From the NCBI RefSeq assembly GCF_017353415.1, contig NZ_JAFMPX010000009.1, positions 35,893 through 99,892 of the forward strand: a stretch of 64,000 nucleotides of DNA. The letters are read 5' to 3'. The stretch comes from Arthrobacter sp. E3 (GTDB lineage: Bacteria > Actinomycetota > Actinomycetes > Actinomycetales > Micrococcaceae). Positions 1 through 10,100 of this stretch are shown piece by piece; the first letter of the stretch is position 1; each line of letters starts with the position of its first letter. The translations under genes were made by a program, and so were the position numbers. The notes below the pieces were generated by a model. It saw only the letters and a list, made by a program, of their open reading frames with translations. It was not told the DNA's origin and did not search any database.

Positions 1-1
1 G

Positions 2-514
2 CCTTTGGCCCGCGCCGTGGGCTTCGCGGACCTTGTCAGCTACACCTCCCTATCCCGGCGCATGAACGAAAAAACGCTGGCCCGCCTGGTGCAGCGATTC
101 GAAAACGTCTGCTCGGACATCATCAGTGTTGGCGGCGGCCGGCTGGTGAAGACCATCGGAGACGAAGTCCTGTTCAACTGTGAAACACCCGTCGCCGGGG
201 CCCAGATTTCGCTGGCGCTGGCCGAAGCCATGGCAGCGGACGACTTCCTGCCCGAAGCACGCGTGGCCATGGTCTGGGGCAGAGTCCTTTCACGCTTGGG
301 GGACATTTACGGCCCCACCGTCAACCTCGCCGCAAGGCTCACATCGCTGGCCCAACCCGGCACGGTGCTGGTGGACTCCGTCACCGCCTCGGCCCTGACC
401 AACGACGACAGGTTCGTACTGACCCAGCTGCCGGTGGAAAATGTGCGCGGCTTCGGCGAGATCGCCCCCGTGCTGCTGGGCCGTGGCACGGGCAAAGGCA
501 TCGTCGTCGACTAG
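2..514 (+). CDS. Class III adenylate/guanylate cyclase, C-terminal part (5' end outside window)
   Basis: The reading frame is open from the window edge, so only the last ~170 residues are seen. They match the catalytic domain of class III nucleotide cyclases, which make cAMP or cGMP from ATP or GTP. Near the start is the FADLVSYT segment, whose Asp normally binds metal. A second metal site lies in the TIGDEVLF segment about 45 residues later, and the GDIYGPTVNLAARL segment matches the conserved helix with Asn and Arg that stabilises the transition state. Upstream regulatory domains such as HAMP or an autoinhibitory region would lie outside the window. Substrate choice cannot be called. The gene ends 150 bp before the next one, which has its own -10 element, so they are probably separate units. 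Confidence 0.85.
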   Translation, partial: PLARAVGFADLVSYTSLSRRMNEKTLARLVQRFENVCSDIISVGGGRLVKTIGDEVLFNCETPVAGAQISLALAEAMAADDFLPEARVAMVWGRVLSRLGDIYGPTVNLAARLTSLAQPGTVLVDSVTASALTNDDRFVLTQLPVENVRGFGEIAPVLLGRGTGKGIVVD

Positions 515-568
515 GCACCCCGCAGGCAGGCCTTCGGCAGCTTACCGTGCTAATTAGTCCATTCGACG

Positions 569-574
569 TATAAT
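569..574 (+). promoter_or_regulatory. Perfect -10 hexamer upstream of the surface/secretion locus
   Basis: TATAAT lies 92 bp before the ATG at 666. No convincing -35 hexamer is seen at 16-18 bp upstream (the region reads CGTGCT/GTGCTA). A start site near 581 would give an ~85-nt leader. It is the only strong promoter-like signal before the long run of + strand genes that follows. Confidence 0.5.
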
Positions 575-665
575 AGCCGGGGGCGCCTTTGACTTTGGCC
601 GCGCCGCAACAGGGGGAGCCACAGGACCACTTCCCCTGCGAAGACAGGTTTTGGGAGTTAGTTAC

Positions 666-3600
666 ATGGCACTGCAGGCACTCACGGGCAGATCCTTGCG
701 CAAAAAGGACATTTTCGGGATCTCCGGAACATTCCTGGTGGCAGCATCCCTTGTCACAGGTGCCGTGGTGTACCCCGGCTTCGCCACTGCCGACGTGGAC
801 CTCAATGACGGCAGTGTCTGGGTGACGAACCGCGCCGACGGGCTCGTGGGCCACCTCAATGACCAGTCCAAGGTGCTCGACGGCGGATTCAGTGCCACCA
901 CCACCGGTTTTGACGTAGTGCAAAATGCCGGAAACGTGTTCATGAGCGGCGACGGCGGCAACCTGCTGAACCCCGTGAACGTCCCGATGATGGCCATGGC
1001 TGCGGAAACGAGTCTTGGCGGCGGCAAATCCACATCCCAAGGCAATAAGTTCCTCTCGCTGACGGACGCCGGCCTGGGCAAGGTCTGGGCCGTCCCCAGT
1101 GCCGAAGTGCCCGGCTTCAATGACAAAACCACCGTCCCGATCCTCAGCGGGCTGGACAACCCCGTCTCGGTCACAGCCCCCGACGACACAATTTTCACGG
1201 TTGCACCCAAGACCTCCGAACTGATTTCCACAGTCATGGACGACGCCGGCAAGGTCGCCTCCCAGGACCGCTCGAAGGTTGAGGGGCTGGCCGGGTTGAG
1301 TGACGTTCAGCTCACTGTTGCCGGTGGCAAGCCCGTCGCGTTTTCCGCCGAGGCGGGCAAATTGTTCCTGCCCGGTGGCAAGACAGTCACCATCCCTGAC
1401 GCCCAGGGCGCGAAATTGGCCCAGCCAACGGACGAAGGCAACTTCGTCGCCGTCGAAACCGGAACGGCGTTGTTCACCCAGCCGCTTGACGGTTCAGCGG
1501 CCAAGGTGCTGGAGCTGGGCACCAGTGGCAAGGCCGTGGCACCCGTGGTGCAAAACGGCTGTGTCCATGCAGCCTGGTCCGGCGCCAACAAATACGCCCT
1601 TTCCTGCCAGGGTAACGGCGAGCTGGTGGACATTCCCAAGGCCGGTGGAAACTCGGAGTTCGTGTTCCGCAAGAACCGCGACGTGGTGGTGCTCAACGAC
1701 ATCAACTCCGGCAACGTGTGGCTCGTCAACCAAAACATGCTGCTCGTGAACAACTGGGATGACCTGAAAACTGATTTGAAAAAGGCCGACAACGCCGACA
1801 AGGACTCCGCAGACCCCAACGTGGTCAGCACCTTGCCGGATAGGACCAAGCCCAACCGCCCGCCGGAAGCGCTCGCCGACGAGTACGGCGTCAGGGCGGG
1901 AAAGACCACCATCCTGCCCGTGCTGTTCAACGATTCGGACCCCGACGGCGACGTGCTCACGGTGGAGCCGCCCGCAGCCGAACCGTCCATGGGTGCAGTG
2001 CAATCCATCTACGGTGGCACCGGATTGCAGATCAACGTCCCTGTTGGGGCCAAGGGCTCCGGCCAGTTTGGCTACGTCGCCAATGACGGGCGGAGCGGCA
2101 CGGCCGGGGCCAACGTGAATGTGCGCGTGGTGCCGGAGAGTGAAAACACGCCACCCAAGTCCCTGCGCGATGCCACCATGGTGGTGGAGCAGGGCCAAAC
2201 CATGGTGCAGAACATGCTGGCGGACTGGATGGACCCGGAAGGCGATGACATCTTCTTGATCAGCGCCGTCTCCGATGATGACAGCGCCGTCATCAAAACC
2301 AGCCCCGACGGTGAGCTGAAGTACACCGACGACGGTGAAAAGGACGGCATGAAGTCCATGACCATCACGGTCTCCGACGGCGTGGACAGCACAGAACGCA
2401 AAATAAAGGTCAACGTCAAGGCCAGGGGCACCGTGCCTCCCGTGGCCAATGCGGACTTCTTCCGGGCCGTGGTGGGGCAGCCCATAGCGCTGTCACCGCT
2501 GAAGAATGACCAGGACCCCTCCGGCGGTAAACTGCGCCTGGCCAGCGTCTCCAAGCCGCCGAACGCCACCGTGTCAAAGATCGCCGACAACGGCACCGTC
2601 ACGTTCACAGCCAGCAGCCCCGGCGCCGTCTACCTGGAATACCAGGTGACCAACGGGCCCATGAGCGCCACGGGCCTGATCCGCGTTGACGTGGTGGCCG
2701 CGGACACGAAGGGACTGCCCGTGGCCGTAAAGGACCTCGCCATGCTGCCCTCCGGCGGAACCGTCCTAGTGGATGTGCTGGGCAACGACATGGACCCGGC
2801 CGGCGGCGTGCTCGTCATCCAGTCGGTTGACGTTCCCCCGGGCTCGCCGGTCTCCGCCGTCATCGTCGAGCGCAATGTCCTGAAACTCACCGACGTGCGC
2901 GGGCTCACCGGCAACATGAGCATCAAATACACCATCTCCAACGGGGAAGGCAGCGCCGTCGGCGAGGTTTCCATCATCCGGATTCCCGCCCCGGACAAGC
3001 TGCTGCCACCGCGCGTGGAACCAGACACGGCCGTGGTGCGGGTGGGCGACGTTGTCTCGATCCCCGTCCTGGCGAACGACGTCGACCCCAACGGTGAGGT
3101 GCTTAAGGCACCTGTTGTGGTGGAGACGGGGGACCCGGAGGCGGGCAAGCTCTTTGCCGACCAAAACCAGTTACGCTTCATCGCCGGCCAGAGCCCGAAG
3201 AAAGTCACCGGCGTCTACAAGGTCGCCAACAGTTCAGGACAGTTCGCCTCAGCCAAGGTGGACATCACCATCATTGCTGCCGACCCCGAACACAACCTGC
3301 CACCGGCACCGAAAAACCTGACCGGCCGTGTCATCGCGGGGGACCAGGTAAAGATCGCCGTGCCGCTGAACGGCATTGACCCCGAGGGCGACTCGGTGGA
3401 GCTGGTGGGCATCGACAAGGCACCCACGCTCGGCACGGCCGAAACCGGCAACGGCTACATCTTCTACACCGCCGGCGGCAGCTCCGCAGGCACCGACACC
3501 TTCAGCTACCGTGTGCGTGACCGACTCGGCGCCGAGGCCATTGCCCGGGTAGACGTTGGCGTGGCCCCGCAGCTGGCCATGAACCACCCGCCCGTCACGG

Positions 3601-6600
3601 AGGATGACTTCATCACCATCCGGCCGGGCCGCAAGGTGGCGCTGGATGTTCTGCTCAACGACTCCGATCCTGACGGCGGCCAGCTGGGCCTTGTCAAGAA
3701 TGGCTTTGAGGGTCCCGAGTCCATGGCGCCCTCGGTCACGGACAAGGGCAAGGTCTTGGTCACCTCGCCGCTGGAGCCTGGCATCGCCACCATGATGTAC
3801 ACGGTGGCGGACAAGTTCGGGGCGAAGGCCACCGGCAACATCCGCATGACCGTTACGGAGGACGCGCCGCTAAAGGCACCGATCGCTCGTGACGACCGTG
3901 TCACTGTCAAGCAAATGCTGGGTAAGAACACCGTTGACGTTCCGGTGCTGGAAAACGATGCCGATCCCGACGGCGTGACGGAGGCTTTGGCTGTCGCCGT
4001 GGAGTCCGCGCCGGGCAAGCCGGCAACGAGTGCGTCCGTACTTTCCACCGGTGCAGTGCGCGTCGTGCTGGAAGCCGGGGAACAGATGGTTCCCTACACT
4101 GTCACTGACCAGGACGGATTGAGTGCCACTGCCGTGATTTGGGTGCCCGGCCTGGACAAGCAGTACCCCGTGCTCAAGAGCAACAAAGTGATCCGGTTGA
4201 CGGCAGGGGAGTCGGCCACCATGAACCTGGCCGACTATGTGCAGGTTCGGGAAGGACGCAAGCCGCGCCTGACCGAAGCCGCGAAGATTTCCTTGTTGGG
4301 TGCCCCCAATGACAACGTCATTGTCGGCGACGGTGCAGGGATTAAGTACAACGCGGACATCAGGTTCTACGGGCCTGGCTCCATCACTTTTGAAGTCACC
4401 GACGGCACCGGCCCTGATGATCCTGCAGGCTTGAAGTCGACCCTGACTGTCATGACGCTTGTGGACCCCGCCCCTGTTGAGGAAAAGGCGAAGGACCCAG
4501 AGAAGAAGAAGGATCCGGAAAAGAAGGAAGAGGAAAAGAAGAAAAACACCCCTCCCACGTTCACCGGCTCCACCCTTGATGTGGCACAGCAGGAAACCGC
4601 CACTCTGGATGTTGGGCCGCTGGCCTTCGATATTGACCCGGGAGACAAGGACAAGTTCAAGTTCTCCATGGCAGGTGGCGCACCGGGCGGCTTCAACGCC
4701 GACCTCAAGGGCACCGTCCTGACCGTTTCGCTCAAGGACGGCACCAAGGTGGGCACCTCCGGCACCCTCCAGCTGCAGGTCAGCGACGGCAGCAATGATC
4801 CTGTGGTGGCTGCCATCGTCATGAACGCCACCTCCTCCTCGAAGCCGCTTGCCGTGGCCAATGAGGACATTGTCAAAGACGCCCATGCCGGCCGTGCAGA
4901 GGTCATCAAGGTGCTGGGCAACGACGTTAATCCGTTCCCGGACACCGCGTTAAAGGTGGTGGACACCAACATTGAAACCGGCAGCAAGGGCATCACGGTC
5001 ACGCACGTTGCCGACGCCGTCACCGTGAACACCGATCCCGACTACAAGGGCACCGTGGTGGTCCGCTACACCGTGGCGGACAAAACCAATGACAAGGACA
5101 GGTACGCCAACGGGCGCATCCGCATCACCGTCAAGGGCAAACCGGACGCCCCCACGAAGCCGCAGATCGTGGAGGAAAAGGACAAGGCCGTTCTGCTTAC
5201 GTGGGATCCGCCGGCAGATAACGGCGCCCCCATCACAAAGTACACCGTAGCGTGGACAGGCGGCACGCAGGACTGCGGTACCAACACGTGCACCATCACG
5301 GGCCTGAAGAATGCGCAGGCCTATAAGTTCACCGTAACCGCCACGAACGACGTCGGGACCTCCGCGCCGTCGCCGTCCTCCGTCACTGCCACACCGGACC
5401 GCATCCCGGACGCACCTGCTGCGCCCAAGGGTGCCTTTGGCGACAAAAAGGTGGAGCTGAGCTGGGTCACCCCGGTAGGGGAATTCTCCGCCGTCACAAA
5501 GTTCAACGTGGAGATTTCCCCGGCCCCGGCCGGCCAAAACGGACAGAAGGCGGGCGTCACCGGCAACACCCTCACCTGGACAGGGCTGGCCAACGGCACT
5601 GACTACCAATTCAGGGTCCAGGCAATCAACAATGCCCCCAACCCTTCTGATTGGGGAGCCTATTCCGCAACGGTGACCCCGGCGGGTTTGCCGTCGGCTC
5701 CGGCTGCGCCCACCGTGAGCACGGCGCTGGCCGTTGGCCCCAGCAGCCAGAGCCAGGTCAATGTCAGTTGGGCAGAGCCGTTCATCAACGGTGCACCCAT
5801 CGAGAAGTATGAGGTGGAGCGCAGCGGCGGTGGCAAGGCAGCTGTCACTCAAGTCGTGGAGACCGGTACCAGCGCCAATTTCACCGTGGGGACGTCAACG
5901 GTGGGCTACCAGTACCGTGTTCGCGCAACGAACAAGGCCGGGGCAGGTGTGTATGGGGCCCAGTCGGCTCCGCAGCGCGCGTTGGGCAAGATCAACGGAA
6001 TTGTGATTCCACCAGGGATCGCCCTGGTGGGCACTTCCGGTGCCGGTGGGGCCGTCACCGTGACGTACACGCCGCTGGGCACCGCTCAGCTCAACGGCTA
6101 CTCTGCCGGTGAAGTGCAGTACTGCGTCAAGCTGTCCACGGCAGGTGAAAAGTGCGGTGTGCCCTCCGGCGTGCAACTGTCCTCGCCCAACGGCGGCGCC
6201 GTATACGCCAATGTCAGGGCAGTGCCCCTCAGCGGTCCCGGCAACCAGGCAAGTGACTACTCGGGCCCCTCAGCCACTGTGTCGCCTTATGGCGTTCCCA
6301 GTCAGGTCGGCGTCAATGGAAGCACCGCACCCAAGACTGTGAAAACGGTGAGTTGGACCTGGTCCGCTCCGGGCAATAATGGAAGCGCCATTTCGCGCTA
6401 CGAAAGCAGCCTCAATGGTGCCGCCTGGACCAGTAGGGGCACGGCCACGAGCTACTCGACAGCCACTGGCGGATACAACGAAACTGCCACGCTGAGCGTA
6501 CGGGCTTGCAACGCCGGTGGCTGTGGCGCCGCCTCACCTGCCGTGGCGGCCAAGTCCGGAGGTCCACCCGATCCGCCGCTGCCAAAGGTCACCGAGGTCA

Positions 6601-6884
6601 TCGTGATGGTTGGCGACTGGCATTCGTGTACTCAGGGACCAGGGGAAAAAAACAACTTCACCAGGCCACCCGCCACATGCGGTGGTGTTGTTTCGCCTGG
6701 GGGTGATGTGAACCTGGGGGGCAAATGGCTTGACCGGGCCGACGGCTGGGTCCAAGTCTCAGGCTGTGGGTCCGGCTCCTACAGCAGTTGGTACGTCATG
6801 TCGAGCGGTCCGCAGGCCGGCCGCTGGGTGCGAGCCAACACGGTGGATGTGCGGGATAGGAACGGCGGCAACATCCGTTGTTGA
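666..6884 (+). CDS. Giant exported Ig-like/fibronectin type III protein, first paralogue
   Basis: This is a 2072-residue surface protein, likely a long extracellular stalk. A basic N-terminus and one hydrophobic segment (about residues 15-40, ending ATAD) form a signal or signal anchor. Residues ~45-395 resemble a beta-propeller-like domain. About eleven Ig/cadherin-like modules follow (~405-1480), most marked by a VLxNDxDPDGD-type turn. About five Fn3-like modules cover ~1490-1970, and a ~100-residue C-terminal domain has four Cys, the last being the final residue. A Lys/Glu/Pro-rich linker lies at ~1272-1297. No LPXTG anchor is present. The ATG at 666 is preferred over the TTG at 651 because GGGAG at 653-657 sits 8 nt before it. 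A paralogue follows directly at 7101. The role in the kinase/FHA locus is inferred from position. Confidence 0.85.
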   Translation: MALQALTGRSLRKKDIFGISGTFLVAASLVTGAVVYPGFATADVDLNDGSVWVTNRADGLVGHLNDQSKVLDGGFSATTTGFDVVQNAGNVFMSGDGGNLLNPVNVPMMAMAAETSLGGGKSTSQGNKFLSLTDAGLGKVWAVPSAEVPGFNDKTTVPILSGLDNPVSVTAPDDTIFTVAPKTSELISTVMDDAGKVASQDRSKVEGLAGLSDVQLTVAGGKPVAFSAEAGKLFLPGGKTVTIPDAQGAKLAQPTDEGNFVAVETGTALFTQPLDGSAAKVLELGTSGKAVAPVVQNGCVHAAWSGANKYALSCQGNGELVDIPKAGGNSEFVFRKNRDVVVLNDINSGNVWLVNQNMLLVNNWDDLKTDLKKADNADKDSADPNVVSTLPDRTKPNRPPEALADEYGVRAGKTTILPVLFNDSDPDGDVLTVEPPAAEPSMGAVQSIYGGTGLQINVPVGAKGSGQFGYVANDGRSGTAGANVNVRVVPESENTPPKSLRDATMVVEQGQTMVQNMLADWMDPEGDDIFLISAVSDDDSAVIKTSPDGELKYTDDGEKDGMKSMTITVSDGVDSTERKIKVNVKARGTVPPVANADFFRAVVGQPIALSPLKNDQDPSGGKLRLASVSKPPNATVSKIADNGTVTFTASSPGAVYLEYQVTNGPMSATGLIRVDVVAADTKGLPVAVKDLAMLPSGGTVLVDVLGNDMDPAGGVLVIQSVDVPPGSPVSAVIVERNVLKLTDVRGLTGNMSIKYTISNGEGSAVGEVSIIRIPAPDKLLPPRVEPDTAVVRVGDVVSIPVLANDVDPNGEVLKAPVVVETGDPEAGKLFADQNQLRFIAGQSPKKVTGVYKVANSSGQFASAKVDITIIAADPEHNLPPAPKNLTGRVIAGDQVKIAVPLNGIDPEGDSVELVGIDKAPTLGTAETGNGYIFYTAGGSSAGTDTFSYRVRDRLGAEAIARVDVGVAPQLAMNHPPVTEDDFITIRPGRKVALDVLLNDSDPDGGQLGLVKNGFEGPESMAPSVTDKGKVLVTSPLEPGIATMMYTVADKFGAKATGNIRMTVTEDAPLKAPIARDDRVTVKQMLGKNTVDVPVLENDADPDGVTEALAVAVESAPGKPATSASVLSTGAVRVVLEAGEQMVPYTVTDQDGLSATAVIWVPGLDKQYPVLKSNKVIRLTAGESATMNLADYVQVREGRKPRLTEAAKISLLGAPNDNVIVGDGAGIKYNADIRFYGPGSITFEVTDGTGPDDPAGLKSTLTVMTLVDPAPVEEKAKDPEKKKDPEKKEEEKKKNTPPTFTGSTLDVAQQETATLDVGPLAFDIDPGDKDKFKFSMAGGAPGGFNADLKGTVLTVSLKDGTKVGTSGTLQLQVSDGSNDPVVAAIVMNATSSSKPLAVANEDIVKDAHAGRAEVIKVLGNDVNPFPDTALKVVDTNIETGSKGITVTHVADAVTVNTDPDYKGTVVVRYTVADKTNDKDRYANGRIRITVKGKPDAPTKPQIVEEKDKAVLLTWDPPADNGAPITKYTVAWTGGTQDCGTNTCTITGLKNAQAYKFTVTATNDVGTSAPSPSSVTATPDRIPDAPAAPKGAFGDKKVELSWVTPVGEFSAVTKFNVEISPAPAGQNGQKAGVTGNTLTWTGLANGTDYQFRVQAINNAPNPSDWGAYSATVTPAGLPSAPAAPTVSTALAVGPSSQSQVNVSWAEPFINGAPIEKYEVERSGGGKAAVTQVVETGTSANFTVGTSTVGYQYRVRATNKAGAGVYGAQSAPQRALGKINGIVIPPGIALVGTSGAGGAVTVTYTPLGTAQLNGYSAGEVQYCVKLSTAGEKCGVPSGVQLSSPNGGAVYANVRAVPLSGPGNQASDYSGPSATVSPYGVPSQVGVNGSTAPKTVKTVSWTWSAPGNNGSAISRYESSLNGAAWTSRGTATSYSTATGGYNETATLSVRACNAGGCGAASPAVAAKSGGPPDPPLPKVTEVIVMVGDWHSCTQGPGEKNNFTRPPATCGGVVSPGGDVNLGGKWLDRADGWVQVSGCGSGSYSSWYVMSSGPQAGRWVRANTVDVRDRNGGNIRC

Positions 6885-6917
6885 CCAGGGCGGAGATCCG
6901 CTGCTGAAAAATGTCCT

Positions 6918-6959
6918 TGCAATGGGGAGTTGAGCCTGCGGGCACAACTCCCCATTGCA
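6918..6959 (+). terminator. Long perfect hairpin between the two giant surface genes
   Basis: A 15-bp perfect inverted repeat (6918-6932 with 6945-6959) encloses a 12-nt loop that can itself pair GCC with GGC. No T run follows. It sits 33 bp after the first giant gene and could be a U-tract-less terminator or an mRNA end-stabilising or attenuating structure that sets different levels of the two paralogues. Confidence 0.6.
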
Positions 6960-7100
6960 GGGTTCGGCAGCATCGGGAAAACTGGCAGTGGCCCAAAGGC
7001 CGGATGGTGCACCGTCAGCGCCACACGTCACGCAGCACCACACTTTTTACAAGTTATTTCCAGCCGCTTCCAACCCACCGGCTGAGCTAAGGGTCTTTTC

Positions 7101-10100
7101 ATGGCTTTAAACGTTTTCGCCCACAAGAACACGCGCAAACGATTCCTTTCCGTTTCCGCCGCGGCAGTGATGGGTGCAGCCGTTGTCGCCGGTGCGCTGG
7201 TCTATCCCGGCTTCAGCACTGCGGATGTGGACCTGAACGATGGCAGCGTGTGGGTGACGAACCGCAACATCAACATGGTGGGTCACCTCAATGTCCCCTC
7301 CAAGGTCCTCGACGGCGGGTTCACCGCCACCACTCAGGGCTTTGACGTGCTGCAGGACGCCGGCACCGTGTTCATGGACAACGACTCCGGCACGCTGCTG
7401 AACAACGTGGACGTGCCGGCCATGACCCTGACCCAGGACACCGCTTTGGGCGGGACCAAGGAGCTCTCCCTCGGCAGCGCCATCACCGTGGTTACCGACC
7501 CGGCCGCCGGGAAGGTCTGGGCCGTGCCCAACGGCGAGACCAGCTCGTTCGATGAAAAAACCAGTAAGCCCATCCTGGCGAAGATCTCCAACGCACGGGC
7601 TGCCGTCGCCCTTTCAACGCACGACGGCGCCAGTGAAGTATTTGTGCTCAACCCCCGCACGGCCTTGCTCACACGGGCTTTGGTGGGCGGGGACGGCAAG
7701 GTCGGTGAAGCGAAGGAAGAAGCAGTGGAGGGGCTGCCAGATTCCGGCAAGCTGGCGATGACCGTGGTGGGGGATAAGGCCGTGGTGCTGGACCCTGAGA
7801 CCGGCACCGTGTTCCTGCCGGGCAACAAGCGCGTGGTGATCCCCGACGCCAAGGGTGCCAGTCTGCAGCAGCGCAGTGACAAGAGCGACTTCGTGGCGCT
7901 GGAAACCGGCAAGGCGCTGGTGCTTCAGCCGCTGGACGGCGGGCAGTCAACGAACGTGGATGTCGGTTCGCTGGGCCGGCCCCTTGCACCCGTGCAACAG
8001 GGCGGTTGTGTGCACGGCGCTTGGAACGGCTCCAACCAGTACCTCTTCCACTGCCCGGGAGGGGATTCCAAGCCGGTCAGCATCCCCGAGGCCACGGCGG
8101 CGTCGGACCTCGTGTTCCGAAAGAACCGCGACGTGGTGGTGCTCAATGACACCGCAGGCGGCGACGTGTGGCTCGTCAACCAAAACCTGATGTTGGTGAA
8201 CAATTGGGACGACCTCACAGTTGACCAAAAGAATGCCGATAACGCCGACAAGGATTCTTCCGACCCCAACGTGGTGAACACGCTGCCGGACCGCACCAAA
8301 CCCAACCGCCCACCGCTCGCCGAACCGGACCAGTTTGGCGTACGCGCCGGCAGCACCACGCTGCTGCCCGTGCTTTACAACGACTCCGACCCCGACGGCG
8401 ATGTGCTGACCGTGCGGGACGGCGCCACTGAGATCAAAGCAGGCACCCTGCAAACCGTCTACGGCGGAACGGGGCTGCAGCTGGTGGTGCCTGCTGGCGC
8501 CCCTGCCGGTACGGAATCGTTCAGCTACACTAACGACGACGGCCGCGGCGGCACAGCGACGGGCACCGTGAGCGTGCGCGTGGTCCCTGAAACTGAGAAT
8601 TCGGGGGCCGTCTCCCTGCGCGCCACCACCATGGTGGTGGCCCAGGGCCAAACCATCAGCCAAAACGTGCTGGCAGACATGATCGACCCCGACGGTGACA
8701 ATATCTTCCTGGTTGGCGCCACCTCGGCGGAAGAGACGGGACAGGTGAAGTTCACCCCGGACGGGGAGCTGAGCTACACCGACGACGGCTCCTCCAGCGG
8801 CCTGCGCACAGTGACCATCAAGGTCTCGGACACCCGCGAGATCGTGGAAAAGAAGATCAAGGTCAACGTGCTGCCCGCCGCCGGCGTGCCCCCTGTGGCC
8901 AATGCCGACTATGTGCGCGTGGTGGTGGGCCAAAGCACCCTCGTGGAGCCGCTGAAGAACGACCAGGACCCGCTGGGCGGGGAACTGCGCCTGGCCAGCA
9001 TCGACAAGCCCACCAACGGCACCACCTCACCCATTTCCGACAACGGGACGTTCACGTTCACCTCGGACAGCCTCGGTGCGAGCTATCTGAGCTACCAGGT
9101 CACCAACGGGCCGCAGAGCGCCACTGGCCTGATCCGCATTGATGTAGTCCCGTCGCAGGCGGACCTTGCCCCCATCGCCGTGAAGGACATGGCGTTGCTG
9201 CCCGTGGTCGGAACGGTCCTGGTGGATGTGCTGGGCAATGACACCGACCCGGCCGGCGGCGTGCTCGTGGTGCGCGGCGTCGACGTGCCCGACGATGCAG
9301 GAGTCTCAGTGACCGTGCTGGAACACAACGTGGTGAAGATTACCGATATCCGCAACCCCGGCCTCCCTGTCACCATCGGCTACACGGTCTCCAACGGCCA
9401 GGGCACATCCAAGGGTGCCATCGCCGTCGTGCGTATCCCCTCCGCGTCCACGCTGCAGCCACCCGTGGCACGCCCCGATGTGGCCGATGTCCGTGCCGGG
9501 GACGTGGTGCGCATCCCGGTACTCGCCAATGACTTCGATCCCAACGGTGAAACGCTCAAGCACCCGGAGATCACGGACGCCCCTGCCGCCGAGAGCGGCA
9601 AGCTGTGGGTGGATCAAAACTCGCTGCGCTTCCTTGCCGGTGAAACCCCCGGAGCGGTGACAGCCATCTACAAGGTCACGAACAACTCCGGGCAGTCGGA
9701 CTCGGCGTCGGTGAGCATCAACATCATTGCCGCCGACCTGGAGCGCAACCTGCCCCCGGCTCCTAAGAATGTCCAAGGCAGGGTCATTGCCGGCGGTCAG
9801 GCGAAGATCCAGATCCCGTTGGACGGGATTGACCCGGACGGCGATTCCGTTCAGCTGGCTGGCATTGACATTGCCCCCACCCTGGGCACGGCGGTGGCAG
9901 GCAAGGGCTTCATTGTGTACACGGCTGCTGGTAGCTCCGCTGGGACCGACAAATTCACCTACAAGGTCAGAGACCGTCTGGGCGCCGAAGCCGTCGGCAC
10001 CGTGGAAGTGGGTATTGCCCCGCAAGACTCCAGCAATCGCCCACCGGTGGCCGCCGACGACTTCATCTCCATGCGCCCGGGCCGTCAGGTGGCCCTGGAC

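Noticed and set aside
3870..4886. A 338-codon - strand open frame with Leu/Phe-rich stretches inside the first giant gene
   Set aside because: The apparent hydrophobic runs are the complement of the Lys/Glu linker codons (AAG/GAA), not a membrane protein.
1860..5150. Repeated Asp-rich coding units as a possible repeat array or CRISPR
   Set aside because: They are diverged Ig-like protein modules of ~85-100 codons, not short DNA repeats with spacers.
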